Part shown: in pieces, positions 27,893-37,459 of the stretch
Numbering within the stretch: the stretch's first letter is position 1
How the letters are laid out: every line of letters begins with the position of its first letter
DNA from: Arcobacter lacus
GTDB taxonomy: Bacteria > Campylobacterota > Campylobacteria > Campylobacterales > Arcobacteraceae
NCBI RefSeq assembly: GCF_003063295.1
Contig: NZ_MUXF01000002.1
Coordinates: forward strand, 1-49,856
DNA: 49,856 nucleotides
Direction: 5' to 3'
Notes under the pieces: model-generated
Told to the model about the DNA's origin: nothing
The model's input: only the letters and a program-made list of their open reading frames with translations
Databases searched by the model: none
Translations under genes and position numbers: made by a program

Positions 27893-28582
27893 TTAGAAAA
27901 GCTCGATTTCCATCTCTGGTTCAGCTTTTTTATGTTTATTATTATCAAACAAGTCAACACCACCAATATATTCTTTGATAACTGGTTCTCTTTTGATTTC
28001 TTGTTGTAAAGATTTTTCTGTAGATAGAATTTTATTATTAGTTTCAGATTTTTGAGTAACTTTAATAAAAGTTTCAAAATCATCAGCTAAAAGGATTAAT
28101 CTACCATTTTCACCTCTTGTATGTTCACTAACTATTTTAAAACCTTCTGATTTACAAAAATCTTTAGCAAATTCAACATTTCTTTTCCCAATAGTATTAT
28201 TAGAAGAAGATGACAAATCTAATTGCATAATATCAGCACCACCAGATATTTTTGCTACCATATTTGTTTTACTACATCCAAGTTTATACATTTCATTTAG
28301 CATTGCTTCAACAGAATATAGTCCATATTTCATATCATTTCTATTATCATTTGTATTTGGCAATAAAAAATGATTCATAGCTTTTATTTTTTTTGTTTTA
28401 TCATAAAACATAATGGCAACACAAGAACCAAGAAGTGTCTTAAAGGCAACATTATCATCATCATTTCCAACAGCAAATTCTCCACCAATTACTGTGTAAG
28501 TGTTGTATCCTTTAGTTTTATCAGTAAATCTAACAGAAGAAGACTTTTCAATACTTCCATCTTTATGTCCTATTATAATCAA
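27893..28582 (-). CDS. cheD: Chemoreceptor glutamine deamidase CheD
   Basis: Deamidates specific Gln residues on chemoreceptors. The catalytic Cys and His are in TLLGSCVAIMFYD (C54) and MNHFLLP (H71), and the third conserved part is VAKISGGADIM. The 229 residues exceed the usual 160-200, with a tail of about 55 residues rich in Lys, Glu and Asn after the enzyme fold. The N-terminus also has about 25 extra residues. The start overlaps the cheR stop by 4 bases (ATGA). Confidence 0.92.
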   Translation of the reverse strand: MIIIGHKDGSIEKSSSVRFTDKTKGYNTYTVIGGEFAVGNDDDNVAFKTLLGSCVAIMFYDKTKKIKAMNHFLLPNTNDNRNDMKYGLYSVEAMLNEMYKLGCSKTNMVAKISGGADIMQLDLSSSSNNTIGKRNVEFAKDFCKSEGFKIVSEHTRGENGRLILLADDFETFIKVTQKSETNNKILSTEKSLQQEIKREPVIKEYIGGVDLFDNNKHKKAEPEMEIELF

Positions 28583-29421
28583 AAGATTTCCTTCTCTTTT
28601 ATAAAAATATTCTGCCCTATTCTTTTTACATATTTTATTAAATCTTGTGGATTTTCAGAATGCCCTAGATATAGTGTCCCACCTATTTTTAAGTGAGCAA
28701 ATAACTTTTTTAGTATTGTATTTTGATCTTCAACTGAAAAATATATTAAAACATTTCTACAAAAAATTACATCAAATTGATTTTTAGAGAATGGATATGA
28801 AGAGTCATTTAAATTCATAACATGAAAATTAATCATTCTTTTTAACTCATCATTTACTTTTATTAATACTTCTTCTCCAGAAAGATTTTGTTGAACTCTT
28901 CTTTTAAAATATTTTTGTGGTTTTATCCATTCCGGAAACTCTTTTGAAGCTTTTGAATATCTATAAATACCATTTGCTGCATATTGTAATACACTAGTAT
29001 CAATATCTGTTGCTATAATTGAAGCACTTATAGTTTTTCCTAAATCTTCGCTTGTCTTTAAAACCGTCATTGCCATAGAATATGGCTCTTCCCCTGTTGA
29101 AGAAGCAGAACAGTACATATTTATTTTTTGACCATTTTTTGCAAATTCAGGAAGAACTCTATTTTTTAAATCAACAAAATGAAAATCTTCTCTAAAAAAA
29201 TGAGTTTTATTTGTTGTAAATGAGTTAATAAACTCTGTTACATTATTGCCTTTTTCAATAGAAGTCAATAAATCTTCAATATCACCATAAAATTTACAAT
29301 TTCTTTTTAATTTATCAATTCTATTAGAAATCATAATATCTTTATTCTCTGTTAGAGTAATTCCTGTCAAAGAATAAAGAAGTTTTTTTATCCTTTCATG
29401 AACTTCATTTTTTTCTGACAT
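28579..29421 (-). CDS. cheR: Chemotaxis methyltransferase CheR
   Basis: Methylates Glu residues on chemoreceptors with S-adenosylmethionine. The 280-residue protein has the all-helical N-terminal domain and an AdoMet-binding domain. Motifs include TTNKTHFFRE, the SSTGEEPYSMAM loop, ATDIDTSVL and FDVIFCRNVLIYF. ATG start. It lies 5 bases after cheA and is coupled to cheD. Confidence 0.95.
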   Translation of the reverse strand: MSEKNEVHERIKKLLYSLTGITLTENKDIMISNRIDKLKRNCKFYGDIEDLLTSIEKGNNVTEFINSFTTNKTHFFREDFHFVDLKNRVLPEFAKNGQKINMYCSASSTGEEPYSMAMTVLKTSEDLGKTISASIIATDIDTSVLQYAANGIYRYSKASKEFPEWIKPQKYFKRRVQQNLSGEEVLIKVNDELKRMINFHVMNLNDSSYPFSKNQFDVIFCRNVLIYFSVEDQNTILKKLFAHLKIGGTLYLGHSENPQDLIKYVKRIGQNIFIKEKEIF

Positions 29422-29426
29422 GTTAT

Positions 29427-31487
29427 TTAAGAAGCCTTTTTCATAGCATTCATATCTTTTTCTATTTTAATTTGTGCATTAATGATTCCTACAACATCTA
29501 AAATAAGACCAATACTTCCATCACCTTTAACTGTAGCAGCCCCTATTCCTTGAACACTTCTAAAGTTTTTATCAAGTGGTTTAACAACAACTTGATGTTG
29601 ATTTAAGAATTCATCTATAGATAAAGCCACTTTTGTATTTCCTGATTTAACTACAATTAACATTCCATCTTCTAGTTTTTCAAAGCTTTTTTCTAAACCA
29701 AATAGTTGATGTAATTTCACTACAGGTATAAATTCTTCTCTTAACATTAATAAATCTTGTGTTCCATCACCAATTTTTTTAATCATATCTGCAGTTGGTT
29801 GAAGTGATTCTACTATAGAACTTAATGGTAAAATGTATTTTTGATTTGCAACTCTAATATCTAAACCATCTAATATTGCAAGAGTTAGTGGTAACATAAT
29901 CGTAATAGTTGTACCTTTTCCTATTTCTGTATCAAGATTAATAACTCCACCTAATTTATGAATATTTGTTTTAACAACATCCATTCCTACACCACGTCCA
30001 GAAATATCAGTGATTTTATCTGCAGTTGAAATTCCTGCTCCAAAAATTAGTAGAGCTTTTTCATTATTAGTCATAGCATTATATTGATTTTCATCAATTT
30101 GACCTTTTTCTAAAGCTTTTTGTGCAACTCTTTCTGAGTCTATACCTTTTCCATCATCTTGTATAGTAATAATCATTTGACCATTCGCTTGCTCAGCTGA
30201 AATACTAATAGAACCTGTTTCTGTTTTTCCAAGAGCAACCCTGTCTTCTGGCATTTCAATACCATGATCTAAAGAGTTTCTAATAATGTGCATTAAAGGA
30301 TCTGTTAAACCTTCAATCATAGCTTTATCAATTTCAACATTATCCCCATAATGTTTGAATTCTACTTTTTTGTTAAGTTTTTTAGAAATATCCCTTACAA
30401 CTTTTGGGAATTTTGAATATATTGAATCCATAGGAACCATTCTAATACTCATGATAGAATCTTGCATATCTCTAATATGTCTTTCCAATAATTCTAATCT
30501 TTCTAAAACTGAACCTCTAGTTTTTGTCTCTTCTATAGTAGAAGAAAATTGTGTAAGCATAGCATTTGTAATAACTAAATCACCTACATTATTCATTAAT
30601 AAATCAATTTTATCTAGATTTACTCTAATACTATTATTATTGTTTGAAGCAACTTTTTTAGCTTCATCTTCTGTATTGTTAGTAGTAGGTTTTGGTTTTT
30701 TTGTAGCTATTTCTGTTTCTTTTTGAATAGTAGATGGTATTTCTATTTTTTGCTCTTCAATATCATTTGTTTTCATAACTGAATCAGGAGATATACTTGG
30801 CATATCATCAAAGAATCCAAAATCTTCTTTATTATTATCTAATTTAAAATCATCATCATTTAAATTATCTGATTTTTTTTCTAAATTATCATCAAAAAAG
30901 CCATAATTTTTTTGTTCTTCATTTATGTCATCATCAGCAAAAATTCCATAAGGTTGGTTTTTGTTGTCTCTTTGTTCATTTAATCCATTATCAAAAAATC
31001 CAAAATTTTCTTTATCAGAAGAATTTACTGATGGAATTTCTTTTTTCTTTTCTTCAATTTTTGGAGTTTCTACCTTTTGTACAGCAGTACCATTTGAATA
31101 AGCTCTAATATCTTCTAATAAAGAGCTTGTCATCTCTACAAATTTTTCTCTAGTCATTTGATCTGCTACTTCAAGATCCAATATCTCTTTCATAACATCA
31201 AGCCCATCGATTAAAGTTCCAGCCATTTCAGGAACAAACTCAATTTTATGACTTCTTAACTTGTCCATTAAGTTCTCAACATCATGTGTAAATTCAGCAA
31301 AAAAAGCCAATTCTACAGAAGCACCACTTCCTTTTAATGTATGTACATCTCTGAACAATTGACCCATTTCATCATCTGTTAAAGAACCATTATTTTCAGC
31401 TTCTAAAAGTACATTATCTGCTGATTCAAAAAGTTCAACTGCTTCTTCTAGAAACATCTCTCTATATTTAGAAATATCAAACGACAT
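29427..31487 (-). CDS. cheA: Chemotaxis histidine kinase CheA
   Basis: The central kinase of chemotaxis. The 686-residue protein has an Hpt domain with H49 (RDVHTLKGSG), a long acidic linker (about 135-285), a dimerisation helix pair (from about 288), an ATPase domain (HIIRNSLDHGIE, DDGKGID, DISGRGVGMDVV), and a C-terminal CheW-like domain to the end. No receiver domain follows, unlike the CheAY fusion of Campylobacter. The linker holds four copies of an [FY]G[FI]F-acidic motif at residues 162, 180, 195 and 223. ATG with AAGGAG upstream. No cheW lies in the window. Confidence 0.95.
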   Translation of the reverse strand: MSFDISKYREMFLEEAVELFESADNVLLEAENNGSLTDDEMGQLFRDVHTLKGSGASVELAFFAEFTHDVENLMDKLRSHKIEFVPEMAGTLIDGLDVMKEILDLEVADQMTREKFVEMTSSLLEDIRAYSNGTAVQKVETPKIEEKKKEIPSVNSSDKENFGFFDNGLNEQRDNKNQPYGIFADDDINEEQKNYGFFDDNLEKKSDNLNDDDFKLDNNKEDFGFFDDMPSISPDSVMKTNDIEEQKIEIPSTIQKETEIATKKPKPTTNNTEDEAKKVASNNNNSIRVNLDKIDLLMNNVGDLVITNAMLTQFSSTIEETKTRGSVLERLELLERHIRDMQDSIMSIRMVPMDSIYSKFPKVVRDISKKLNKKVEFKHYGDNVEIDKAMIEGLTDPLMHIIRNSLDHGIEMPEDRVALGKTETGSISISAEQANGQMIITIQDDGKGIDSERVAQKALEKGQIDENQYNAMTNNEKALLIFGAGISTADKITDISGRGVGMDVVKTNIHKLGGVINLDTEIGKGTTITIMLPLTLAILDGLDIRVANQKYILPLSSIVESLQPTADMIKKIGDGTQDLLMLREEFIPVVKLHQLFGLEKSFEKLEDGMLIVVKSGNTKVALSIDEFLNQHQVVVKPLDKNFRSVQGIGAATVKGDGSIGLILDVVGIINAQIKIEKDMNAMKKAS

Positions 31488-31499
31488 AAAAGCTCCTTT

Positions 31500-31868
31500 T
31501 TATCTGCTTAAAACTATATTCACTGCTTTTAATAATTGGTCTGGAACAAAAGGTTTTACAATCCATCCTGTTGCTCCTGCCATTTTACCTTTTGCTTTCA
31601 TTTCATCACTTCTTTCTGTAGTAAGAACCAAAATAGGTGTTTTTGAATATTGTGGTAGTTTTCTCAACTCACCAATAAGAGCTAATCCATCCATATTCGG
31701 CATATTTACGTCTGTGATTATTAAATCAAAGTCTGTAGCTTTCGCTTTTGCTAAACCATCGACACCATCAACTGCTTCAGTTACGTTAGTATAACCACCT
31801 TCATTTAATGCGTAATTCAGCATATCCCTTAACATTGTAGAATCATCTACTATTAAAAGCTTAACCAT
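31500..31868 (-). CDS. cheY: CheY-like single-domain response regulator
   Basis: A 122-residue receiver domain with D8/D9, phosphoacceptor D53 in ITDVNMPNMDG, the switch Thr in VLTTERSD, and the conserved Lys in IVKPF. No output domain is present. It heads the run cheY-cheA-cheR-cheD-cheB. It is most likely the motor-binding CheY or a phosphate sink for the kinase. The sequence around the switch (TTERSDEMKAKGKMAGATGW) is typical of CheY proteins paired with CheA. Confidence 0.9.
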   Translation of the reverse strand: MVKLLIVDDSTMLRDMLNYALNEGGYTNVTEAVDGVDGLAKAKATDFDLIITDVNMPNMDGLALIGELRKLPQYSKTPILVLTTERSDEMKAKGKMAGATGWIVKPFVPDQLLKAVNIVLSR

Positions 31869-31924
31869 ATAAATTCCTTCAAAATCTCTACATATAAAAA
31901 TATTTTAGTACATACTAGCATAAA

Positions 31925-31952
31925 AAATATTAATTTTATATTATTAATATTT
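31925..31952. other. AT-rich inverted repeat upstream of cheY
   Basis: AAATATTAA at 31925-31933 mirrored by TTAATATTT at 31944-31952, in the 140-base gap between pnp and cheY. Composition alone could produce it. It may mark a promoter-upstream or regulator site, but nothing else supports that. Confidence 0.25.
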
Positions 31953-31990
31953 ATTGAAAAAAGAATATAAGAGTTTTTTTTGAGGAGAAA

Positions 31991-32012
31991 CTAATCCTAA
32001 AATTAGGATTAG
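31991..32012 (-). terminator. Hairpin at the pnp 3' end
   Basis: Perfect 10-bp stem CTAATCCTAA / TTAGGATTAG with a 2-base centre, overlapping the pnp stop codon. On the minus strand it is followed only by TTTCTCC, so the U-tract is weak. It may act as an mRNA 3' end or as a stability element rather than an efficient terminator. Confidence 0.5.
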
Positions 32013-34183
32013 TTTGATGATAGTTCTATTCTGTCTTTTTTTACTTTAAGTACTTTTACTTCTATTTCTTGACCAATACTTAAAACATCAGCAATATTAT
32101 TTACTCTATCTTTTGAGATTTTTGAAATATGTAAAAGACCTTCTCCACCTTTTGGTAAAAGAATAAATGCACCAAAATCTGCTAGCCTTTCTACTTTTCC
32201 AAGTACAACTTCATCAACAGAATATAACTTTTCAAAATCTATATTTTTAGAAGCATCTTTTTTTGAAGGAGCATTATTTGAAATAGTTTTAATATGTTCA
32301 CAAGCATCAAGAATATTTTGTTTATTTCCACCACTTACTTTTACTGTTCCACTATCTTTATCTAAATCAATAGATACTGTGAATTTTTCAATAATTTCTT
32401 TTATTGTAGCTCCTGCTTTTCCTATAACTACCATTATTTTACTTGGATCAATAGCAAATTGCTCGATTAAAGGTAAAGCTTCACTTGGAACAATGTCTTT
32501 TGCAGCATCTTCCATTAAAGATAAAATATGACTTCTTCCTTCTTTTGCTTGAAGTAAAGCCTCTTTTAAAACTGATAATTCAATTCCTCCAAGTTTTATA
32601 TCCATTTGTAAAGCTGTAATTCCTTTAGATGTTCCTGCTACTTTAAAATCCATATCACCATCATGATCTTCTAATCCCATAATATCAGTTAAAATAGCAT
32701 ATTTATCATTTTCAACAACCATTCCCATTGCAACACCGGCAACTAAATCAGAAATTGGAATTCCAGCTGCTTTTAATGCTAAAGAACCACCACAAACAGT
32801 TGCCATAGAAGAAGAACCATTTGATTCAAGTATTTCAGAAACTAATCTTACAGTTTCATTATAATCTTTATCAATAGTTGCTTCAAGCGCTTTTTTAGCT
32901 AAATTTCCATGTCCTAATTCTCTTCTTCCAACTCCAAACATTGGTTTTGCTTCACCAACGCTAAATCCTGGAAAATTATAATGAACCATAAAGTTTTCCA
33001 TTGAAGTTGATTTGTCTGTTAAAACTTCATACATTTGTCCATCTTTAGGTCCAGCAATTGTTCCAATAACAAGTGCTTGTGTCTCACCTCTTGTAAAAAG
33101 ACAAGAAGAATGAGTTGATGGTAAAATATTTGTTTCAATTGAAATAGGTCTTACATTTTTAAGTCCTCTTCCATCTGCTCTTACTTTTTCATTTACAATC
33201 ATAGCTCTTACAATTTCTCTTTTTACAATACTAACTGCTTCATAAATAGTATTAAATTCTATTTCATTTGAAGTACAATAATCATTTTTTGAAATCATTT
33301 TTGCAACTTCTTTTAGCTCAGTAGCTCTTTCACTTTTTGCAAGTTTTTTAATAGCTTCTTTAATATCATTTGAAAAATTTTCTCTTACATAAGATATTAT
33401 TTCTTCTTCTACACTAAATTTTATTAATTCAACTTCAACTTTAGTTTTTGAAACTTCTTCAAAAGCTTTCTCATAAGTTAAATTTGCTTCTTTTAGTGCA
33501 TTTTGTGCAAAAGATATTGCCTCTATTAAAGATTCTTCATTCATTTCATTTGTATTATGAATTTTAGTAAATGCTTCAATATCAATCTCTATAAGTTCAC
33601 TTGAAGAGATAGTTTTCATCTCTATCATCAATAATTCATCTTTAGAACCAGCTACATATAAATCTAAAGTTGAATTTTCTAATTGTTCATTTGTTGGATT
33701 AATTACAAGAGTATTTTCGATTTTTCCAACTCTAACTCCACAAACTGATTTTTTAATTGGTAAATTTGAAGTATATAAAGCTGCATTTGCTGCATTTAAA
33801 GATAAAGTTTGTAAATCAACATTTTTATCAGCACTTAAAACCATAACTGTAATTGTTGTAGGATAAACATAACCTTTAGGGAAAAGTGGTCTTAAACTTC
33901 TATCTATCACTCTTGATGTTAATGTTTCAAAATCACTAGGTTTCCCTTCTCTTTTTATAAATCCTCCTGGTAATTTTGCTGCAGCATAAGTTTTTTCAAT
34001 ATATTGAACTGTTAAAGGTGTGAAATCTTCACTAACAGGATTATCAAATTCACTTACAACAGTTGCTAAAACAACAGCATTCCCTATTTTTGCTAGAACA
34101 GCACCATTTGATTGTTTTGCTACTTTTTCAAATTCAAAAATCTCTTGTTTTCCATTTAATTCAAATTCACAAACTTTTGACAT
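32009..34183 (-). CDS. pnp: Polynucleotide phosphorylase
   Basis: A 3'-5' phosphorolytic exoribonuclease. The 724-residue protein has two RNase PH domains, the first from residue 1 with TPLTVQYIEK and PGGFIKREGKP, the second from about 325 with RADGR and MYEVLTDKSTSMENF. These are joined by a helical domain and followed by a KH domain (VVIGKAGATIKEI) and an S1 domain (GKVERLADFGAFILL). The tail after S1 is very short. ATG with AAGGA upstream; it follows a phosphoribosyltransferase gene. Confidence 0.96.
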   Translation of the reverse strand: MSKVCEFELNGKQEIFEFEKVAKQSNGAVLAKIGNAVVLATVVSEFDNPVSEDFTPLTVQYIEKTYAAAKLPGGFIKREGKPSDFETLTSRVIDRSLRPLFPKGYVYPTTITVMVLSADKNVDLQTLSLNAANAALYTSNLPIKKSVCGVRVGKIENTLVINPTNEQLENSTLDLYVAGSKDELLMIEMKTISSSELIEIDIEAFTKIHNTNEMNEESLIEAISFAQNALKEANLTYEKAFEEVSKTKVEVELIKFSVEEEIISYVRENFSNDIKEAIKKLAKSERATELKEVAKMISKNDYCTSNEIEFNTIYEAVSIVKREIVRAMIVNEKVRADGRGLKNVRPISIETNILPSTHSSCLFTRGETQALVIGTIAGPKDGQMYEVLTDKSTSMENFMVHYNFPGFSVGEAKPMFGVGRRELGHGNLAKKALEATIDKDYNETVRLVSEILESNGSSSMATVCGGSLALKAAGIPISDLVAGVAMGMVVENDKYAILTDIMGLEDHDGDMDFKVAGTSKGITALQMDIKLGGIELSVLKEALLQAKEGRSHILSLMEDAAKDIVPSEALPLIEQFAIDPSKIMVVIGKAGATIKEIIEKFTVSIDLDKDSGTVKVSGGNKQNILDACEHIKTISNNAPSKKDASKNIDFEKLYSVDEVVLGKVERLADFGAFILLPKGGEGLLHISKISKDRVNNIADVLSIGQEIEVKVLKVKKDRIELSSN

Positions 34184-34189
34184 AATTTT

Positions 34190-34843
34190 TTATCCTTCTT
34201 TATTTATTTTTTCAATATCTTCAAAACTCAACTCTTCTAAACTATCGTAATAAAAATCTATTTCTACAAAATGTTCTAATTTTTTTATAAAATATAAATC
34301 ATCAGCGATTGCTTCAATAGATGGTATACTTAATACTGGTAATACTGGAACTGCGACTGAAATAGATTTTGCTTTTAAGTTAATGGCAGTTTTTATACAA
34401 GCCATTATTGTAAGCCCTGTATTTATTCCTTCATCTACAATTAAAACGTTTTTATTTTCTAATTCTTCTATTTGTTTTCCTTTTCTGAATCTATTAACTC
34501 TATTTTTAATAGACTCTTCAAAGATTAATTTAGACTTCGAATATACATAATCTAAACTAATATCAAAAGACTTTAATAGTTCATCATGTATTAAAACTTC
34601 TTCATGTTCTGTAACTACTGCTATTTCACAATCTTCATTATTTGGAGCATATATTTTACTTGAAAACATAATATCAAATTTTCCATTTAAAGACGATGCC
34701 ACAATTTTAGCAATTTCAAAACCACCATATGAACTTGCTATTACAGTCCAATCTTCAAGTCTCATACTATCTATTGGTAATATATCAAGCAGTTTATACG
34801 CTGCGACTTCTCTATTCTTAAAAAATATTTTATCAGAACTCAT
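34190..34843 (-). CDS. Phosphoribosyltransferase-domain protein
   Basis: A 217-residue protein with a type I phosphoribosyltransferase fold. The PRPP-binding motif is VLIVDEGINTGLT at 133-145, and the N-terminal WTVIASSYGGFEIAKIVA loop is also conserved. It looks like the small group of uncharacterised PRTases related to ComF or Rv0571c types, whose substrate is not known. It starts one base before the lptD stop ends (overlap of one base) and lies 6 bases before pnp, so it is cotranscribed with both. Confidence 0.82.
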   Translation of the reverse strand: MSSDKIFFKNREVAAYKLLDILPIDSMRLEDWTVIASSYGGFEIAKIVASSLNGKFDIMFSSKIYAPNNEDCEIAVVTEHEEVLIHDELLKSFDISLDYVYSKSKLIFEESIKNRVNRFRKGKQIEELENKNVLIVDEGINTGLTIMACIKTAINLKAKSISVAVPVLPVLSIPSIEAIADDLYFIKKLEHFVEIDFYYDSLEELSFEDIEKINKEG

Positions 34844-37023
34844 TATTTACTGTTCTCTTCCAATTCATATTTTTGTCTAATTCCACCTATTGGTTTTAAA
34901 GTTAAAATTGCATAAAGAACTGTTTGTTCTTTAGCATCATAATCTCCTGTACTTCTAGGATATATTTCTTTTTCAACTAAAAGATCTAAATTCCAACAAT
35001 TATCATCTATAGCTAAACCTATTCCTTGTCTATTTCTAGTTTTTTCTTTTATATTATAATTTTCATAATATCTCACAGAATAATCTTTTGCTAATTTATA
35101 AGCTACATTAAATCTATACGACTCTAAATCTTCTCTATCATTAAAAATATTGTCTGTTTTTTTAGATTGGTAATACCCCGCTCCAAAAGAAAGATAACCA
35201 AATTTAAGTGTATTATTAATACTATCTTCTACTACTTGACCATCTTCAATATTGTAAATTATTCTTCCAGAAATTGAACCGTAATCATGATTTATTTTTA
35301 CGTAGTTTTCATAATCTTCAAGTCTTGCATCACCTATATCATCATATAGAATAGCTTGAGTCATTTTATGATTTATAAATTGTTTTAAATTTTCTTTATC
35401 ATATAAAGATTGATTCAATGATAAATTTACATATTTTTGATCTTTTAAAGTAGGAAAAATACTCAATTCATTATATCTAGCTTCATCATTTTGTTTTTCA
35501 ACTGTTATTCCATACAAATCACCATCTTCTTTTAAGTTTTTAGGAATAACATATTCAGCACTTAAATTTATTGTATGTAAATAATCATTGTAAGGTTTAA
35601 TTAAATCGCTTCCAAGTAATATAGAACTTCTATTTTGAACTAAAGTTCCATCTTCATATTTGTAACTACTAGTACCATTTAGATATTTAAATCCTTCTTT
35701 GTAGTTACCATATTCATATTTATTTAGAGTAGTTTTATTTTCTAAAGTAAGATATAAAAAATCATCTGCAAAATATTTTGTATAACTAATAGGAAGATTA
35801 AATTCATAAACATTTGCAGTCAAACCTCTTGGTCTAGTATAATTCATATATTTTGCATCCATAGAATAGACTAAACTATCTAATAATTCCTTATTATAAG
35901 AGTGAAGATGAACTTGTGGTAATTCTTGAAGAGTTTCATTATTTGAAATCATCTCTTTTGTAGTAGCATCTCTTGATGTATCTATATAATATCTAGCATA
36001 AGTTCCTGCATAATAATCTGGAGTATTATAAAAGTAATTAAATTTTGATTCAATTTTTTTATCTGTATTTATAGAATAAGTAGAAGTATCATCAAGATTT
36101 TTATATTCAACATCATTTAAATATTTCGCTAAAACATAAACTCCATCTTGATGTTCTTTTTCTGTAGCAAAAAGGTTTCTTCTTGAATATTCTAAATCAG
36201 CACCGTAATCTTCACTGTTATTTAAACCTTCTTCTTCCATATAAGTTGATTTTTCATTAAAATATCCAACTTTGATTTTTAATATTGAATCAGGAGAATC
36301 TGCATATCTATAAATACCATAAGCACCTTCTCCTCTATTTGTTCTAATTTGGGGAATTAATTCAAAATCATAATTATCTGCTGGAGCAAAAAAGATTGGT
36401 TGAGAATATCTAAAACCTTCACTGCTAGAATAACCTAAAGTTGGAATTAATAATCCTGTTCTTCTTGTTGTATCTGTAGGAAATCCAAAATATGGTGTAT
36501 AAAATACTGGTACATTTTTTACGTATAACCTTGAGTTATATGTATTTATCCACATTTTTTCTGTATCATAGTCCATAGAAGAAGCTCTAATACTCCAAAC
36601 AGGATCTTCACAATCACAAGAAGAAATAATCGAATTTTCAAGATCCACTAAATCTTTATTTTTATTAGATTCTTTTGTATTTATCCAGATATTACTACTA
36701 TTTTCATATAAAAAAGTAGGATATTGTTTTGAAACATCATTTTTTAAATCAACAAAAGCATAATTACTTTGTGTTTGAATATTGTTGTCTTTTATAATTA
36801 AAACATTATCAAAAAGTTCAAATGTTTCATTATCTTGATCAAAAATAATTTTATCTGCACTTAGATAATATGTAGGTGAATATATCACAACATCGCCAAC
36901 TGCTGTTATTACTTTATCTTTAGAGTCAATATCTTTAGCAATTAGCTGAAATTTTTCATTATTTAGTTCTTGTGCTTGTAATAAAGCAGAAGTAATTATT
37001 AAAGAAGTAATTATTTTACGCAT
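34843..37023 (-). CDS. lptD: LPS-assembly protein LptD
   Basis: The outer-membrane translocon that inserts lipopolysaccharide. The 726-residue protein has a signal peptide (to about AQA at 18), a beta-jellyroll OstA domain (about 25-110), and a large beta-barrel with the family stretches PVFYTPYFGFPTD and RRTGLLIPTLGYSS. Only three Cys are present: C136 and C138 (SCDCED) and C676. ATG start overlaps the RDD gene by 8 bases. Confidence 0.93.
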   Translation of the reverse strand: MRKIITSLIITSALLQAQELNNEKFQLIAKDIDSKDKVITAVGDVVIYSPTYYLSADKIIFDQDNETFELFDNVLIIKDNNIQTQSNYAFVDLKNDVSKQYPTFLYENSSNIWINTKESNKNKDLVDLENSIISSCDCEDPVWSIRASSMDYDTEKMWINTYNSRLYVKNVPVFYTPYFGFPTDTTRRTGLLIPTLGYSSSEGFRYSQPIFFAPADNYDFELIPQIRTNRGEGAYGIYRYADSPDSILKIKVGYFNEKSTYMEEEGLNNSEDYGADLEYSRRNLFATEKEHQDGVYVLAKYLNDVEYKNLDDTSTYSINTDKKIESKFNYFYNTPDYYAGTYARYYIDTSRDATTKEMISNNETLQELPQVHLHSYNKELLDSLVYSMDAKYMNYTRPRGLTANVYEFNLPISYTKYFADDFLYLTLENKTTLNKYEYGNYKEGFKYLNGTSSYKYEDGTLVQNRSSILLGSDLIKPYNDYLHTINLSAEYVIPKNLKEDGDLYGITVEKQNDEARYNELSIFPTLKDQKYVNLSLNQSLYDKENLKQFINHKMTQAILYDDIGDARLEDYENYVKINHDYGSISGRIIYNIEDGQVVEDSINNTLKFGYLSFGAGYYQSKKTDNIFNDREDLESYRFNVAYKLAKDYSVRYYENYNIKEKTRNRQGIGLAIDDNCWNLDLLVEKEIYPRSTGDYDAKEQTVLYAILTLKPIGGIRQKYELEENSK

Positions 37024-37453
37024 TTACCACCAACGTTTTACCAGTAAAATCATGGAATGTTTTTCTCCCATCGTTAAAAAAGCCTATTAAAAAACCTATA
37101 TAAAAGAACATTTCTGAAAAAATTCTTCCAACGGCTCTTAATAAAGCTGAAAATATAGATACCCTACCCCAATGATATGCATCAATTACTCTAATTTTTG
37201 CAACAATTTTTCCTATAGTTGCTCCATAGTACCAAACAAAAAAAGTTTGATAAATAATTTTTAAAACAAATAAAGGCATTACTAACTCTGTTTGCATTAA
37301 ATATATCATTGCATCTGTATCATGACTAACAGACATAATATTATCCCAAAAAATAGCCATAACAATTATTGTAACAATTAAATCATCAATAATATAAGCA
37401 AATGCACGTGAACGCATTGAAGCCAACTGAAGATTAGAACTATTATTTTCCAT
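37016..37453 (-). CDS. RDD family membrane protein
   Basis: A 145-residue integral membrane protein with about three or four hydrophobic segments. The family signature is an Arg in the first helix followed by a double Asp (RAFAYIIDDLIV), with the later TIGKIVAKIRVID loop. The role of such proteins is usually transport or unknown. Its end overlaps lptD by 8 bases and it starts 6 bases after purD, so it is part of that operon. Confidence 0.88.
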   Translation of the reverse strand: MENNSSNLQLASMRSRAFAYIIDDLIVTIIVMAIFWDNIMSVSHDTDAMIYLMQTELVMPLFVLKIIYQTFFVWYYGATIGKIVAKIRVIDAYHWGRVSIFSALLRAVGRIFSEMFFYIGFLIGFFNDGRKTFHDFTGKTLVVNA

Positions 37454-37459
37454 AAATTA

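Noticed and set aside
29427-31487. CheA-CheY fusion as in Campylobacter
   Set aside because: The protein ends right after the CheW-like domain; a separate cheY lies upstream.
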